Assembly: GCA_964036295.1 (NCBI GenBank)
Contig: OZ038465.1
Span: forward strand, 22,130,331-22,194,330
Direction of reading: 5' to 3'
Source of the DNA: Plumapathes pennacea
Taxonomy: Eukaryota; Cnidaria; Anthozoa; Antipatharia; Myriopathidae
Length of the DNA stretch: 64,000 bases
Both the position numbers and the translations under genes were made by a program. Of the stretch, positions 11,491-24,128 are shown one piece after another (position 1 is the stretch's first letter; each line of letters begins with the position of its first letter). The notes beneath the pieces were generated by a model, which worked only from the letters and a program-made list of their open reading frames with translations, searched no databases and was not told the origin of the DNA.

Positions 11491-13123
11491 CACTCTTCGA
11501 CCAATCAGAAAGTAGCTTATATCGTGAATATGATATATATATATAAGGTAAAACGCAACTTATTTTTGTGTCCATGTGTCCACACATGGTGTGCGTTAAC
11601 AATGAAGTTCCAAATAAGAAAGTCTTCTGTGCCAAACTTGGGCATCATCATGGGCGCAAGAAAACGAAATTCAAGCGGTTAAGTTATCTTCACTGATGAT
11701 TTTTCCAGTCAATCTGTTATGTTTCTGGGCCAGTATTGCTGTGCATAGCGACAAATTGCCGTAGAAAGGCAGGTCTGTTAAAGTTAAAATGCCCGTGACA
11801 GTGTTAGCTTGCAGAACTGCCAAAATATTTCCTCTATTTGATTCATGAAGTCTTTGTTTCTTTTGAAATGGTTTCTTTATTGTTAGAAATAAAAATAAAA
11901 ATTGATAGAAAGGGTCATTAAGGTGTAAAAACGATGACGCGTTCAAATGCGTTTTCATCAGACGGGTTTACACGATTAAAAAGCGTTTTAACGAATTTTA
12001 AACGCACTTAAACTATTATGAAATATACCGCGTTTCTTGGTTCGTTTTTTGGTAATGGAACTACCGTTTGGCAACAATAGGGCCGTTTATACAAGAAAAA
12101 TAGGACGCGTCTTACATAAGACGCGCCTTAAATAAGACGCAAACTGACCCATTTATACGAGCGCGGCTTGTGTTGGATGTGAAGTGCTCGTATAAATGGT
12201 TCGCATCCAGTAAGACCATCGTTTGTTTATGTGTTTCGTTTCAGGGTCTTTTGTCATGGCTAAAATGTCATGTAAAAAGCTACGGGATTCGTAAAGCAAG
12301 ACGTTCATACAGACTAAAGTGCTATTCGCAAAACTCTCGTGCGATGTTGACTGCGTAATGACAATATAATAAACATGGCAATCACTGCGAAGAAGAGGAG
12401 GTGAATGGAGAACGTTCCCCGGGAACGTTCCAGCTTTACATTGAGCTTGAATTTGAATGTCTGAATTGTTTTGTATCGTATTAGTTTCTGCACCATCCGA
12501 TTTCCTTGGCAAGAAGGACTATTTTGAGCATTTACAAATATTGGCCTGACATACTATAGCGTTGTGGCGATGCCTCATTTTGTCCGGTGTAAAGTATCTG
12601 GTGTCGATCAGCAGACAGTCTTGCATAATGTCAGGCCTTTTTGCAATCCATTGCCCTCTCTATCGTGGGTATCTATCGGAAATTCAGACCCAGACACGAC
12701 CAATAAACTGTTCCACAAAACAGCTTTGTTGTCAGTGCGAAGAATTATGAAAGTACTCGAGTGATCGAGTTATTCGACTTTCTTCTGCCATGCATCTCGA
12801 AATGGCCTGCCTTCAAAGAGAATTTGTTCTCATTGTGGTCACTTTTGTCCTTTAACCTCTCAGTGAATTGCTTGTCACGCAGGTAAAAGACGATTTGGAT
12901 TGGCAGTAAAAATTATTAATAAGTTAAATTAATAAATTAATTAGTAAAAATTTCGGCTTGAATGAAACTGGCAGCTTTGCAAATCTGCGCACACAGTAAC
13001 TGGACAAACTTTGACAGGAGCCATCAAAGCTGCACTTAAATGGGTTGCACAGCTTCAGTAGAAATTGTTTAAACTTTCTGAATTCTGTGCCCAGGAAAAA
13101 AAGAAATATAAACAGGACAGCCA
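11491..13123. other. no gene recognised
   Basis: Several short frames (11671-11958 and 12153-12512 minus; 12562-12764 plus) have no recognisable motif. Around 12060-12200 there is a cluster of TAAGACGCG words in both orientations and a TTTATACAAG / CTCGTATAAA pair, suggesting the end of a small inverted-repeat element. A near-palindrome GAACGTTCCCCGGGAACG lies near 12413. Confidence 0.5.
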
Positions 13124-13352
13124 GGGCCCGGTTTTTCAAAGCACAATTAGACAAGTCCTGGATTAGGTCTAAAGTTTCATGTCATTTATATGCCTGCAAA
13201 TGTGAAGGTTTTGTCCATAACAACTTCCTTTATGCGTTTTTGAACTGGAACAAGCTTTTTAATCCATCTTTGAACAAAACCCTGCAGTTTAATGGCAGAG
13301 AGGTCGAGAGAAAGAATTTCGTAGCTTAATCGGCTTTCGAAAAACCGGGCCC
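13124..13352. mobile_element. 229-bp inverted-repeat element, GGGCCCGG ends
   Basis: Left end GGGCCCGGTTTTTCAAAGC, right end GCTTTCGAAAAACCGGGCCC. It is non-coding. The ends resemble those of 39513-39735 and the short foldback at 4370-4489. Confidence 0.82.
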
Positions 13353-13404
13353 AGAGTTCGAGTGGTTTTCTCATTTTGATAAATGTGGCCAAAGGTTTGA
13401 ATTG

Positions 13405-13715
13405 TAGGTGTCAGTGCTGCGCAACTTTTGTATCCAAGGATATTTTGTTTAAGATTATTGGAATTAATCACCACTATTATATTTAATTCAAGAAATTTTA
13501 ATTTTGCATACTGAAAAGGTACCTCCATCGATACTTACAATTGCCAAAGCCTAGGTAGGTTTGTAAACGTTCCTTTCTCCAACACCTCAATCTGGTTATT
13601 TTGCAGGTACCTGTAAGCGGGAGTAAATAGAAAATGATTTGCTTGCTGTCACGAACATTACATAGCTACCACCAAACATACGACCTTGATTTCTCTTTTC
13701 GAGAAATATGTGGTT
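13405..13715. repeat. dispersed repeat R3, copy 2
   Basis: Second copy of the 434-745 segment, same orientation, about 80 percent alike by eye. It carries the same GTCAGTGCTGCGCAAC start and ends near AAACATACGACC. Confidence 0.75.
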
Positions 13716-13789
13716 CTTTAAAGATTGAGGTCACAAAACCTGGCCTACACACCCTAAAATATACTATCATCCAAAGATTGCAGAGATAC

Positions 13790-14165
13790 TAGTTTTGCCT
13801 CAGTGCAGGCCCCAAGTGTTTGGATTAAACATCGTTTTTGATTCCAATAGACTCTACCAAGTGAACTCTAGCCATCCTAATGACATTTCTGTTTTATTGA
13901 ACGAAGCATTCTTCACAAGAAAACGGAAACCTGCCAGTGTACTCAGGCCAGTCAAGTACAGGGCGCTGTATGTATTGGCGCTAAATATACTATCTGGACC
14001 AGGAAATATTATGCAGAAGTTCATTGTACATCGACCGTTTCTGTGCGAGAGTAATAATCACGACGCTAATGCAGTAGTACCACCTTATTTGGAAACTCCA
14101 AGCAGGGTGCCATCTCGAAATTTAATGTTCGTCAGTCTGTCAGTCTGTCATCTTCGTGCGACTTT
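13790..14165. repeat. composite of R2-like and AATAATCACGACGCT repeats
   Basis: The middle (13938-14020) resembles the internal part of R2. The right part (14050-14165: AATAATCACGACGCT, CCATCTCGAAATTTAATG, CAGTCTGTCAGTC) is shared with 45865-45970. The open frame 13795-14181 is made of these repeats and is not credible as a gene. Confidence 0.6.
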
Positions 14166-14273
14166 TAGGCCAGGTGCCTAAAATTACCATAATTACCGTA
14201 ATAATTACCAATTACCGTCCCCGCCAGTGGTTAATTTTACCGACAACAATTGTAGGTAACTGCGTTCACGAAA

Positions 14274-14741
14274 ATGAATTTGAAAACTGGAAAACTTGAA
14301 ACAGAATGGTCTCGCGAAGCTCGACTTCAAAAGAGAAAGGAACAGGCACGGGCAAGGCGAGATCGTGAAACGATCGAACAACGCCAAATACGTCAGAGAA
14401 AAGACGACAAACATGTTATAACTTACAGCATCATGAACAGAAACGTGCCGAAGAAAAGGAAGCAGAACAGATTGGACTCGCAAAAGTCAGCTAAAATGAA
14501 ATTCACGTCGGGTTCACAGATTGAAGCAATCATATTGTATGCAAAAAAAAAGGGAAATTTTTTGTCGATCCGGAAAAACAGAAACCCTCACGATGCGGCA
14601 AAAGCAGCCAATAGTTACCACATACATAAGTTATGCATTACTTTTACTGTGAAACGTCGTAAACGTTCTAATAAGTCAATTTTTAAGGGGGGTCTTATTA
14701 GAGCATTTACGGTATTCGAAACCTGCTCCAAATTCAACTAA
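14274..14741 (+). pseudogene. arginine-rich repeat protein fragment, possibly Helitron-associated
   Basis: The frame starts MNLKTGKLETEWSREARLQK and continues with RARRDRETIEQRQIR, a basic repetitive pattern. Such REARL/RRxRET repeats are known at the N terminus of Helitron-type replicase/helicase proteins and related mobile genes in cnidarians (remembered, not searched). After about residue 40 the annotated frame loses the pattern, but a neighbouring frame resumes it (HHEQKRAEEKEAEQIGLAK), showing a frameshift. No Rep or helicase motif follows. The related minus-strand fragment at 51525-52135 supports a dispersed family. Assignment to Helitrons is an inference. Confidence 0.45.
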
Positions 14742-15243
14742 TTTTGGAAATTATATGGCCCAATAACTTAAAATTTGAGAAACTTTCAGCCAACTACAAT
14801 ACGCGTCATTTGTCCTTTCATGAGATTTGGCATGGCCTTGGTTGTGCCTGGCCTCCGCATGAATGAAAGTGCGACCACTGGCATTGTGGTAGAATTCACG
14901 CTCTACACTTAAAGGTACATTTGTATACGTAAGTTGGCAGTCAAGCTTTAATGAGGGAAGATGAAGCAATATGGAAGTAGCGCGCCGATCAATTTGAACA
15001 CGTTACAAAACGAACGGGAATATTACAAAATGTTAAAATTTTGGTGAATTTTAGTTGATCGTGTTATTTTTTTACCAAAATACTTAAATACTCGAGTTGA
15101 CCAAGTAAAAATTTCATTAATTAAGGTGTATTTTACCAGAAATTGAAACCTTTGGTAAAATCAGGCAATTCGTGTTATTTTTTACTGCTCAAAAAAACTG
15201 ATTGGTAAAATTGACCATGTTTTTACCATGTCTCTAGCCTACC

Positions 15244-15512
15244 ATGGAAATTTCCATGATCAGTGGAAATTTCCATGAGCGATGGAAATTTTCATGACTC
15301 ACGAAATTCCCATGATCGGTGGAAATTTCCACGAGTGGTGGAAATTTCCATGATCGGCGGAAATTTCCATGAGCGATGGAAATTTCCATGAGTGTTGGAA
15401 ATTTCCATGATCGGTGGAAATTTCCATGAGCGATGGAAATTTCCATGAGTGTTGGAAATTTCCATGAGCGATGGAAATTTCCATGAGTGTTAGAAATTTC
15501 CATGATCGAAGT
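15244..15512. repeat. satellite array A, GGAAATTTCC core, about 21-bp period
   Basis: About 13 copies of GGAAATTTCCATGAGYG with small variants, spaced close to 21 bp. The decamer GGAAATTTCC is itself a perfect palindrome and fits the NF-kappaB family consensus GGRRNNYYCC. Open frames over it are by-products of the repeat. Confidence 0.92.
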
Positions 15513-16256
15513 CTGGATTTGCTGTTGAAATGTCTATGTGCTGTAGTCTTGAATTGAGCTGCACAGGAAATTCCCACGAGTGGAAGTCATGGGCAACTGT
15601 CGTGGAAAATTCCATGAGCCCAAGGTTTGCCGTGGATGTCCATGAATGAAAGCATGAAGCAGCGTTGGGCTTGCAATCAGCCACAACTGGAACCTTCTCC
15701 AAATAACTGCACGAGCACAAAGTTATGTACATCAGAACTTTCTTTTATTGCTCTTTTATGAAATAAGCATTGGATGTAACATGAAAATAACATAAATTAT
15801 TTTCCTATGAGTACGGTACAAATGGAACTATTGTTTCAATAACGCTCATTCTCAGCTAAATTGGCCTATCACTGGCTCACGACTTTGCAATTGTAGAATA
15901 TAAATGTGTTTAATTAATTCAGAAACTCTTGACTATGAGAACACCAAAAAGCTCAAACTGTGAAATATCTAATCACCCGGGGGGGAAGGGGTTAAAAACG
16001 TTTGTCTCATGACAAATATTTCTTTTTTATCTGTTACAAATGAAGTATGTTGTACGTTTCCTGTTACTTGTAACTTTTAATACTTTACAGGCAGTTCACA
16101 CCAAATTCTCCTATACTGTTTGCTTGTAGTTTAAGGAGGATCTACAAAAATAGCATTTTGAACCAATTTCAATAAAATCAGTAATGTTTCAATGTTTACT
16201 TTTATTATACTGTATGTGTGTGTGTGTGTCTCTCTCTCTATGTATATACATACATA

Positions 16257-16629
<373 letters not shown>

Positions 16630-18505
16630 AATTAATTAAGACACTCCACAGATCTTATAATAGCTCTCATTAAAAGGTAGACATACAGTAACCGTACTAT
16701 AATGTTGACTTCGATGGAACTGAAAAATTAAAGGTACCTACAAGGAGGTCTGGAAAACCCCCAGCCCCAACAAAAATAAGTTTCATTCATATATTTGGCA
16801 TTATTTTATCAAAACTGGACAGCCAACTTGAGGTATATTCAAATTACCAAGGAGTATTTAAGGAAATGTTGATAAATGAGGAAAAAGAAATGCACATAAT
16901 GCAGTACTGTATCATGCATAGTCTCTCCTACCTGACAAAAAAAAATTATCTGGTCAAAAATTGAGCTGATATTCTGGCTAATAAGTAATGAAGATGCCAT
17001 GAGTAGTTTTTTTTTGTGCTAGTAAAATACAGTTTAGCACTGTAAAGCAACAAAAATTTATAAAACACACACCCCCCCACCTTATTTATTGTTAAACTCT
17101 TTTACTCCTGAGTGATCAACTTCCATTGTCTCTTTAATTCTCTCAATAAAAAAATAAATAACATACAGCATTGTACACAAGAAAAAGATATATATACCGG
17201 TGCCAGTAACCTTAGGTTAAAGCTGGTTGGACAATTCACCAGACCACTGTACAGATATGAGATGGTGGGAGAATTGGTAACAAAATCTCAGACATATGTC
17301 AATCATTATAATGTTCACAGTAATAACATTGTCCCTGATTACATTATGTACCATGGCACAAGCTTTCTAGGAAGGTCCAGTGTCATGCAATCCCAGAAGA
17401 GTTTTGGAATTTGGCTACAGGCAGTCTAAGCAATGTAATTTCCTGCTTTCTCAAGAATGAAAAATAGTTTTCGTTGAACATCCTAATGATCAAATGTTCT
17501 TTTCTTGCCTAATCCTTAACCCTTTTAATTCTGAGCTCATAATCACAACCATAGAAAAACAAAATGTACAAGTGATGTGAGAATTGAGAGCAATCAGCTT
17601 TCATGTGAGCAGTGAACTATCAACTGGGAAATTCTCACTATAAACCATTTATACAGTACCTCTGATGAGAGACCGAGGGAGAAAATTGAAGTGATCACTC
17701 TCAGAAGTTGAAGGGTTGACAACCAAATGCCCCAGAAAATGCATGGTACGGTATCTAAAATACTATAATCCCATATTGTATATACTAGTACAGCAAGGAG
17801 CCAGATCTTCACTTCTTGTGCAACAACAAAAAATAATTCATATTATTATCAGTGGCATATTATACATGTATTTCAACTCAACTTCTAGTGCAGTCTCCTT
17901 CCTCTCTTTGACTACAATTCTCGACCCCTATTTCTCCAAAAGCTTCCCTCTGAAAAAAAAAATACACAAAACAAATCAATCTAACTGTCGTATCCGACTT
18001 TTCTGAGTACAGGAGCTAGAACACGAAAATAGCGAATAGAGATGTCTCAACTTGAATTCGGAGCCGATGAAAACAAAAACTCGCTCTAATTCGGCTCAGT
18101 TACCACACACGGACGACAAGAAGACACTCGTATTCTAACTCACACTGCGAGCCTGCCTCCGTTCTCACACGCCACGAAATGTGTTTCAAGATATATACTG
18201 TCTAGCAGCATATAAACTATTCGTCCTACAGCCTGTGTCAAAGAAGGACAAAATCACACAAACAAAGAGGACAGTTTGTCTTACCTACTCTGTTTTCTTG
18301 TGTCCGACTTTCATGAAACGGGTCAAAGCATTCGAAAAGTCCGTTAGAATGCGCGCAAAGTCCAGGATCGTTCCCAGTGCAAAGTCCAGATGAGACGGCT
18401 CCTGATTGGTTTATACGTCACATGTGATCTGAAAGCCGTGTTTGCACAGCTGGACACGAGCGTTGAGATCGTTTGGGGTTCGGTGGCTGTGTTCATGTTT
18501 GAAAG

Positions 18506-20143
18506 GCTGGAAATTTAGCCATTTTGACAAGAGGAAAGCAAGATCGGTTGGTGGTTCACTTGATCGGCGAAGAATGGTCACAATTCGAAGAGTGTTCCTT
18601 TCCTTCAATCGATGAAATCAAGCTTTTGGACGATCGAATCACCCACATGGTCAACGCTCGGATTCAACTGTTTGATTGAATACATGTACTTTGAAACCTG
18701 CGGTCAGGACGCCATTGGAGCGAAATAAACGTTCGATGCAGCTCTCCCCTTCTTGGATGGAGACTTACACTTCACTTCAAAGGTGAGAGACGTATATTAA
18801 AAGTGAATGCATTTTACAATACGTTGCCACGCTCGCTCAACATTGATAGTTAGCGGGATACCCGGCATATTCTAGTTCTACTAACCGCTAGGTTAAAGAC
18901 AACTGCTAAAAAATTGTCCTCCTATTAAAATCCAGAGTCCAATCCCCACCCCTCAGGGACGTACAGCTGCCATTTAGGAATTTTCACAGGCATTAAATTC
19001 CTTGTAACTCAGTGCAAACTGTTTACTTTATAGGACTGGAATGCCGCAGACATAGAAAAATTTGCACGGTTGATAAAAGCACTCAATGCAAGAAAAGATG
19101 TTCGAGATTTCATGGTGGTAATGTTTCCCCATCACAACAATACATTCCACCACATAAGTGCCATCAAAGCAGGGATGGACCAGCTTGAAGTGGAGTTAGA
19201 GCTGGCCTACTTTTGTAGCAATATCTCCAAAGGTAGGTAATTCATTGATAATTAGGTTTAATGTACTGCAATGTGTCATGTGTGATTATACAGGTTTCGC
19301 ATGTTAAAGGACTAATATAAATTGTTTGCAGTACTGTTTACAAAAAGGAACAGGTAGCAGGAAATATTCCTTTAAAGTGTCACAGATGAATGGGCGGAAT
19401 GAATGACCCAAATAGAATTTGGTTTGCTAAGCTGGTTTCAGTCACTGTCATTGTTATCTGAACTGAAATATTTGCCTATGCTCTTGTATTTTAGATTGCA
19501 CTCTGGAATCCTGCCTGAGGGATGTTTCACCCATGGCAGTTTGCCACTTTGGGCAAACCAGCCAATCCATGAATGGAAATATGTTGAATGTAAAACAGGA
19601 CAAGCCAGTCCATGATGAGTAGGGTCAGTGCTACTTGCGACAGAAGCCTGTAGCACTGTACTCTCTGTTGATGGGCAGTTAAATTCAACCCCATTCATGG
19701 GTAATGGACGTGTGCAGTGGTGCAGGTACACTTTTGCATATCTATTTTCTGTACATGTCAAGAACATTTAATTATGAACTGCCTAAGTCCATGGTCATGT
19801 TTGCTTTGTTCAATATTCGTAAACCAGAAGCTTAATGTAAGCAAAAAAAAAAAAAATGTGAAAACATTTTAGCTGTGCCCATTTATTTATTTATTTTTCT
19901 GTTACTGTGGCTACAGTACAAGTTTTTGGTGTAGGAAAGAAGATACACATTTGCTATCATCACTCTTTTGTTTCAGGAAGTGCAGCCCTAGCTGGAACTC
20001 GGAAGGGACACAACACGGTTGTCGTGGAAATCAAAGAAATAAGGAGAAGATGCATCAAAAAGAGGCTGAGGGTCTGCCTTTACTACATAATTATTATATG
20101 TTCCCTTGGATTTTTAAGAGGTTTTCACTGTAAATTTGAGTAA
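18506..20143 (+). CDS. unrecognised small spliced gene inside the 6.4-kb element
   Basis: Three plus-strand blocks look like exons. The first ends at a GTGAGA donor after 18782 (FLDGDLHFTSK). The second is 19034-19232, after TTTATAG and before GTAGGT, and reads DWNAADIEKFARLIKALNAR, then DFMVVMFPHHNNTF and MDQLEVELELAYFCSNIS. The third starts at 19977 after TTTCAG, reads GSAALAGTRKGHNTVVVEIK and runs to a stop at 20143 through a hydrophobic stretch (CLYYIIIICSLGF). Reading phases match at both junctions. The first exon is doubtful: a coding-looking stretch upstream (HLIGEEWSQFEECSFPSID, about 18510-18675) ends in a stop, and another stop sits before FDAALPF. No ATG for the joined frame was found. 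I do not recognise the protein. It may be the element's own gene or a damaged captured host gene. Confidence 0.5.
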
Positions 20144-20673
20144 TGTGCATACAAATATTAGTCTGTACCAGATAAAAGCACTATTTTCTATGGTTTAAAT
20201 TTTTGATTTCCTAGCTCAAAATATAATAAGAGTTAATGTAAATACTCATCCTCCTGTTTCTTGGAGAGTTTAGCAATTTTTTTAATCGGGTGATATAGTG
20301 AAAAGTGCCTGGCATCAGCAAAAAATTCTTAGTTGTAAATACATTTTCTTAGTTAAATAAGATTTTTTCTTTTATTGTGTGATTACTCAAGTTTGCAGTG
20401 GAAACCTTATACTGTACATTTCACATTTTTATAAAATCACTTTGGCTTCTGTGATTGACAGTGTATAACTACTACTTAAGTTTTTTGACAATCATTTCAA
20501 ACTGGCTCTATTAGCCTTTTTGATTTTGATTTAAATTAAACTTCGTGCAAGAGGTTTATATGTTACAGAGAGATCCAATAGAAAATTGCACGGTTCCCAT
20601 AATGAGTTCCATCAGTTGGAGACCTCGAAATGTAGACCTCCCTCACATAAAATTCCACGGACCCTAAGTCCGT

Positions 20674-20888
20674 GGAAATTTCCATGAGAGTTCTGGGGCC
20701 GTGGAAATTTCCATGAGATCTCTGGGGCCGTGGAAATTTCCATGAGATTTCTAAGTCCGTGGAAATTTCCATGAGAGTTCTGGGGCCGTGGAAATTTCCA
20801 TGAGATCTCTGGGGCCGTGGAAATTTCCATGAGATTTCTAAGTCCGTGGAAATTTCCATGAGAGTTCTGGGGCTGTGGAAATTTCCAC
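20674..20888. repeat. satellite array B, GGAAATTTCC core, 29-bp units in 87-bp triplets
   Basis: Eight copies of GGAAATTTCCATGAGA start at 20674 and then every 29 bp (the last begins at 20877). The variable linkers follow a three-unit order (AGTTCTGGGG, ATCTCTGGGG, ATTTCTAAGT) that repeats every 87 bp. This shows higher-order amplification independent of array A. Confidence 0.93.
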
Positions 20889-21429
20889 CACATTCTACAT
20901 TTTAAGATCTCTAGACTTATATGTTGTATACGTTAAAAAACTCTAGTGGTGCAAATAAGCATTTTTTTCCCGATTGCTACCATGCTTTTTTAGAGTAACT
21001 TGCACCGATGGCCAGATTGAAGACACGTAACTGTATTTTACCATGATTTTATACTAAGTTGAGTGAAATGGAAAATAAATGGACTTTTTGTCAAAATGTA
21101 CTTTGCAGTGTGTCGTTCTTTGTGGAAAAAATAGTTAAAATCGGACAATTGTTACTGCCGTGATAACGTTCTTTAAATTTATGGCAAAAGAACGCATAAA
21201 TCGCTTAATTCTTTCCAATGCCCATATTTTCAAGTACTGGAAAAATAGGGAAGAAAAGGGCTTAAAATACCATAAAGAAACCGCAGTTGGTAAATTCTAG
21301 CTTTTGGTGTGATATTTTACCATAAATTATGACTTATTTTGGAATGATTTGCACAAAATGGCTATTTTTTTACCAAAATGTGAGATTTTGTAATATTCCC
21401 GTTCGTTTTGTAACGTGTTTTTGTACTGT

Positions 21430-21560
21430 TAACATCCCCCCGGGCATTTGAAATTTTCAATTTTTGGAGGTCAAATTCCCCACCCTCGAGCCCAAAAACC
21501 CATCCAAATGCCCCCACATGTAAGGAAAATGGAAGGTCAAATGCCCCACCCCCGGGCCAT
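21430..21560. repeat. CCCCACCCCCGGG-type short repeats
   Basis: GGTCAAATGCCCCACCC and GGTCAAATTCCCCACCC repeat about 60 bp apart next to CCCCCCGGGCATTTG. From 21561 to 22680 no gene is recognised; the plus frame 22295-22567 is hydrophobic but has no known motif. Confidence 0.6.
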
Positions 21561-22737
21561 TCGCGATCAATTCTTTAAATTAAAGGCGTTTGTATTGCGA
21601 ATACAAACTGAAGGACTCGCTGAATTTGGCTGAATTATCAGTGGAGAATTCTAAAGAAGTAGCGTGCCTACTGAGTGTCTGTTTTGCTGGTATTTCTTTA
21701 CCAGCGTTTCCAGTACAACGTTTATGCTATGGTAGTTTATCCCGCTTCGGAGCATGAGGTTAAGAAAAAGACGACACCCAGTTTTTTACGCGGCGGAAAT
21801 AGCAATTCCCTATTTATCACTTAGCCAGGCAACCATTTTAACGCGTGAAAACGGCTCATCAAACAAATGTAAAAGTCTGGCTGACAAATCGGGCTGCGAC
21901 ATATTTATTTAAAAATACTCGGAAGGAAGCGCTAAACTTGTACGAACACTGATAGCAATCAAACAACAAGCAAGAAATCGCCAAAGAAGCGCCCCTGTAG
22001 ATCGAGTTCAGCTAGCTGTATTTTATATATTAAAGCCAGTCACTTCATATTTGAAATGGGTGAACTATATTATTAAAACAACCCCCAACCAAACAGAGGC
22101 TACCCGCTTGAGTATGAAATTGAAGATACGTAGTACGCTTAAGTGTCAATCAGCTTTTGCATTCCATTCTTCTGCAGCCATTCAGCTCCGTAGCTATTTT
22201 CCTGTCCGCTAAAATCTTGCAAAGGGGACTCCATGCACGTGTACGCCAGATCGAGTATTTAAAAACTAGTCCCAAGCTCCCATAGTTAAAAATAGTGCAA
22301 GCTAAGGTCAAAGTCCGCCTAATATGCTACTCTTTTCTTGACTCGTTGTTAATCACATGTCTGAGCCTCTCGCCTTTGTTTTTGACTTTCAGTATGATTT
22401 ATCTCACGATATTGCTGCGTTTACAGTCCTCTAGTTTTGCCAGTTTCATTTGTTTTCAGTCTTGTTCGATAAATAAAAATTTAGAGGCTGAACGTACTGT
22501 CTCATTTTGTGAAACTCACTTGTTTTTTATAAAGTCAAAATTAATTGACAAGTGGTGTTTGTTATAGAACACCAAATTCGTCTTCCCCAAGAGTCGATAA
22601 CTTTTCTGTTTCGTTAAAAATTACTTTAGACAAAATTAGTGTCAAGAACTACGCACCTATCCTTTAACATGGTGACCTGAATGCTCATTATACATTTCCT
22701 GAAACAGCTTCACTAAATACTGACGTGGGAATCAAAC

Positions 22738-22935
22738 TTGACCACTCTTTTGAATGCAATAAATTGTTTCCATTAATCGATGAGCCGACTCGAATTACGC
22801 CGTCAAGATAATTAATCCTCGATTTGATTGTATCCGATTCACCTGGCCTATTTATCCACTCTGGCACTAATAGTTCTCTCGCTAACTGTGATCAAAATGT
22901 AATATTTGTCACTTTAAATTTTCTAACTAAAAACA
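22738..22935 (+). pseudogene. LINE endonuclease-domain fragment
   Basis: One plus frame reads FPLIDEPTRITPSR, a stop, then LILDLIVSDSPGLF and NCDQNVIFVTLNF. This is the C-terminal part of an APE-type endonuclease as found in CR1/L2/Jockey-like non-LTR retrotransposons, which commonly have EPTRIT..S..LDLI and CDHN..F-type motifs. Frames downstream to about 23100 look like degraded continuation. There is no reverse transcriptase. It is an old, inactive scrap. Confidence 0.7.
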
Positions 22936-23154
22936 GCGATCAGAAAAATTGAAACTTTTTAAAGTTAGAATATGTTAATGAGGACGCTTTAAAGGAGCGC
23001 TCTTTCAAAGGCAAATTGGGTCAGTACTTTTCCAAGCAACCAAGTTCTACGAGACATGCAACACTTAGTTAATACAGCACCAATGAAATAACATACCAAA
23101 AGGCTAAAGTAGTCCTGCATAAATTTAAAAAGGGTACAAAATAACTCAATTTTT

Positions 23155-23465
23155 TGGGCTTATATTTTTCCACTTCCACTGATGTTTTAATTACTCCAAA
23201 TGGGGAGTTAAAACGACTCTTTTGTTAGCGTTTTTTTGACTCCCACCCATTGAGTAAAATTGACTCCAAAAGAAGTTGTTATAACGCCAAACATGGAGCT
23301 AAAAGAAGGTGCAAAACAATTCAATTTTGGGGGTTATTGTGACTCTACCTCCACTGAAGGATTAACTCCACTTGGGAAGTTAACACATGACTATTTTTCT
23401 GTGGTTGTTTTAACTCCTAAATTCTTTAACTCCCTTAGGCGAGTTAAATATAATATGCAGGTGAA
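23155..23465. repeat. GGAGTTAA-rich short repeat field
   Basis: At least eight GAGTTAA or TTAACTCC words occur within 300 bp in both orientations, with linkers such as TTTTGACTCC. It lies downstream of the minus-strand gene at 24129-25912. Together with the AGTAACTTGTGCTCCACC words near 25240 and 25790 it may form the subterminal zone of another element. Confidence 0.5.
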
Positions 23466-24128
23466 ATAATGAATACAATCTACCATCATCCTTTTATTCA
23501 AGTTTAACAACATTTCTCAGCAATTTCTTTTTACATCATTATTAAAAAAATAATAATTAACATTAATATGTTAGTTAACCCTTTCACTCACAAGAGTGAC
23601 CAACTTCAATTTTCTCCTTCAATTTTTCACAAAAGATATAACATACAGTATGGAGAACTTGGCTTTTGATAGCTTGCTTAGATGACATCTGATTGAAGTA
23701 TTAATTCTCTCTACATCTCTTGTACATTTTTTTCTTGAATGGTTAGGAGAATCTGTACTTTGAATTCGGGAGTGGAAGGGTTAAAAAAGGAAAAAATGAG
23801 CTGACATATACAGTAGATTTAACAAACTAGAAGAAAAATATACTGTAAACTATAAACAAATCTGTTGTTATACAGTATGTTAAAAATATAAAATACTTTA
23901 CTATTCTCCTCTTTCATAAAAACAAACATTAGAAACTGAAACACATTGAAAAATTCATACAGCTCTTGGAAATTCATCAAAACTATAACTTTGCCAGATC
24001 TTTAGTGAGTTTTTTACATCCCTCCATTTGTCATCCTCCCTTGTGTTTGCCAGGAGATGAGACTGGCCTAGGCAAATATGCTTTTGGTTCTGGAGGGTAC
24101 TTGATGTTAAATATATAGTAGTCCTATC

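Noticed and set aside
15234-15577. Regular spaced repeats resembling a CRISPR array, with repetitive open frames
   Set aside because: The period is 21 bp with no unique spacers, the genome is animal, and the frames follow the satellite. Same for 20563-20893.
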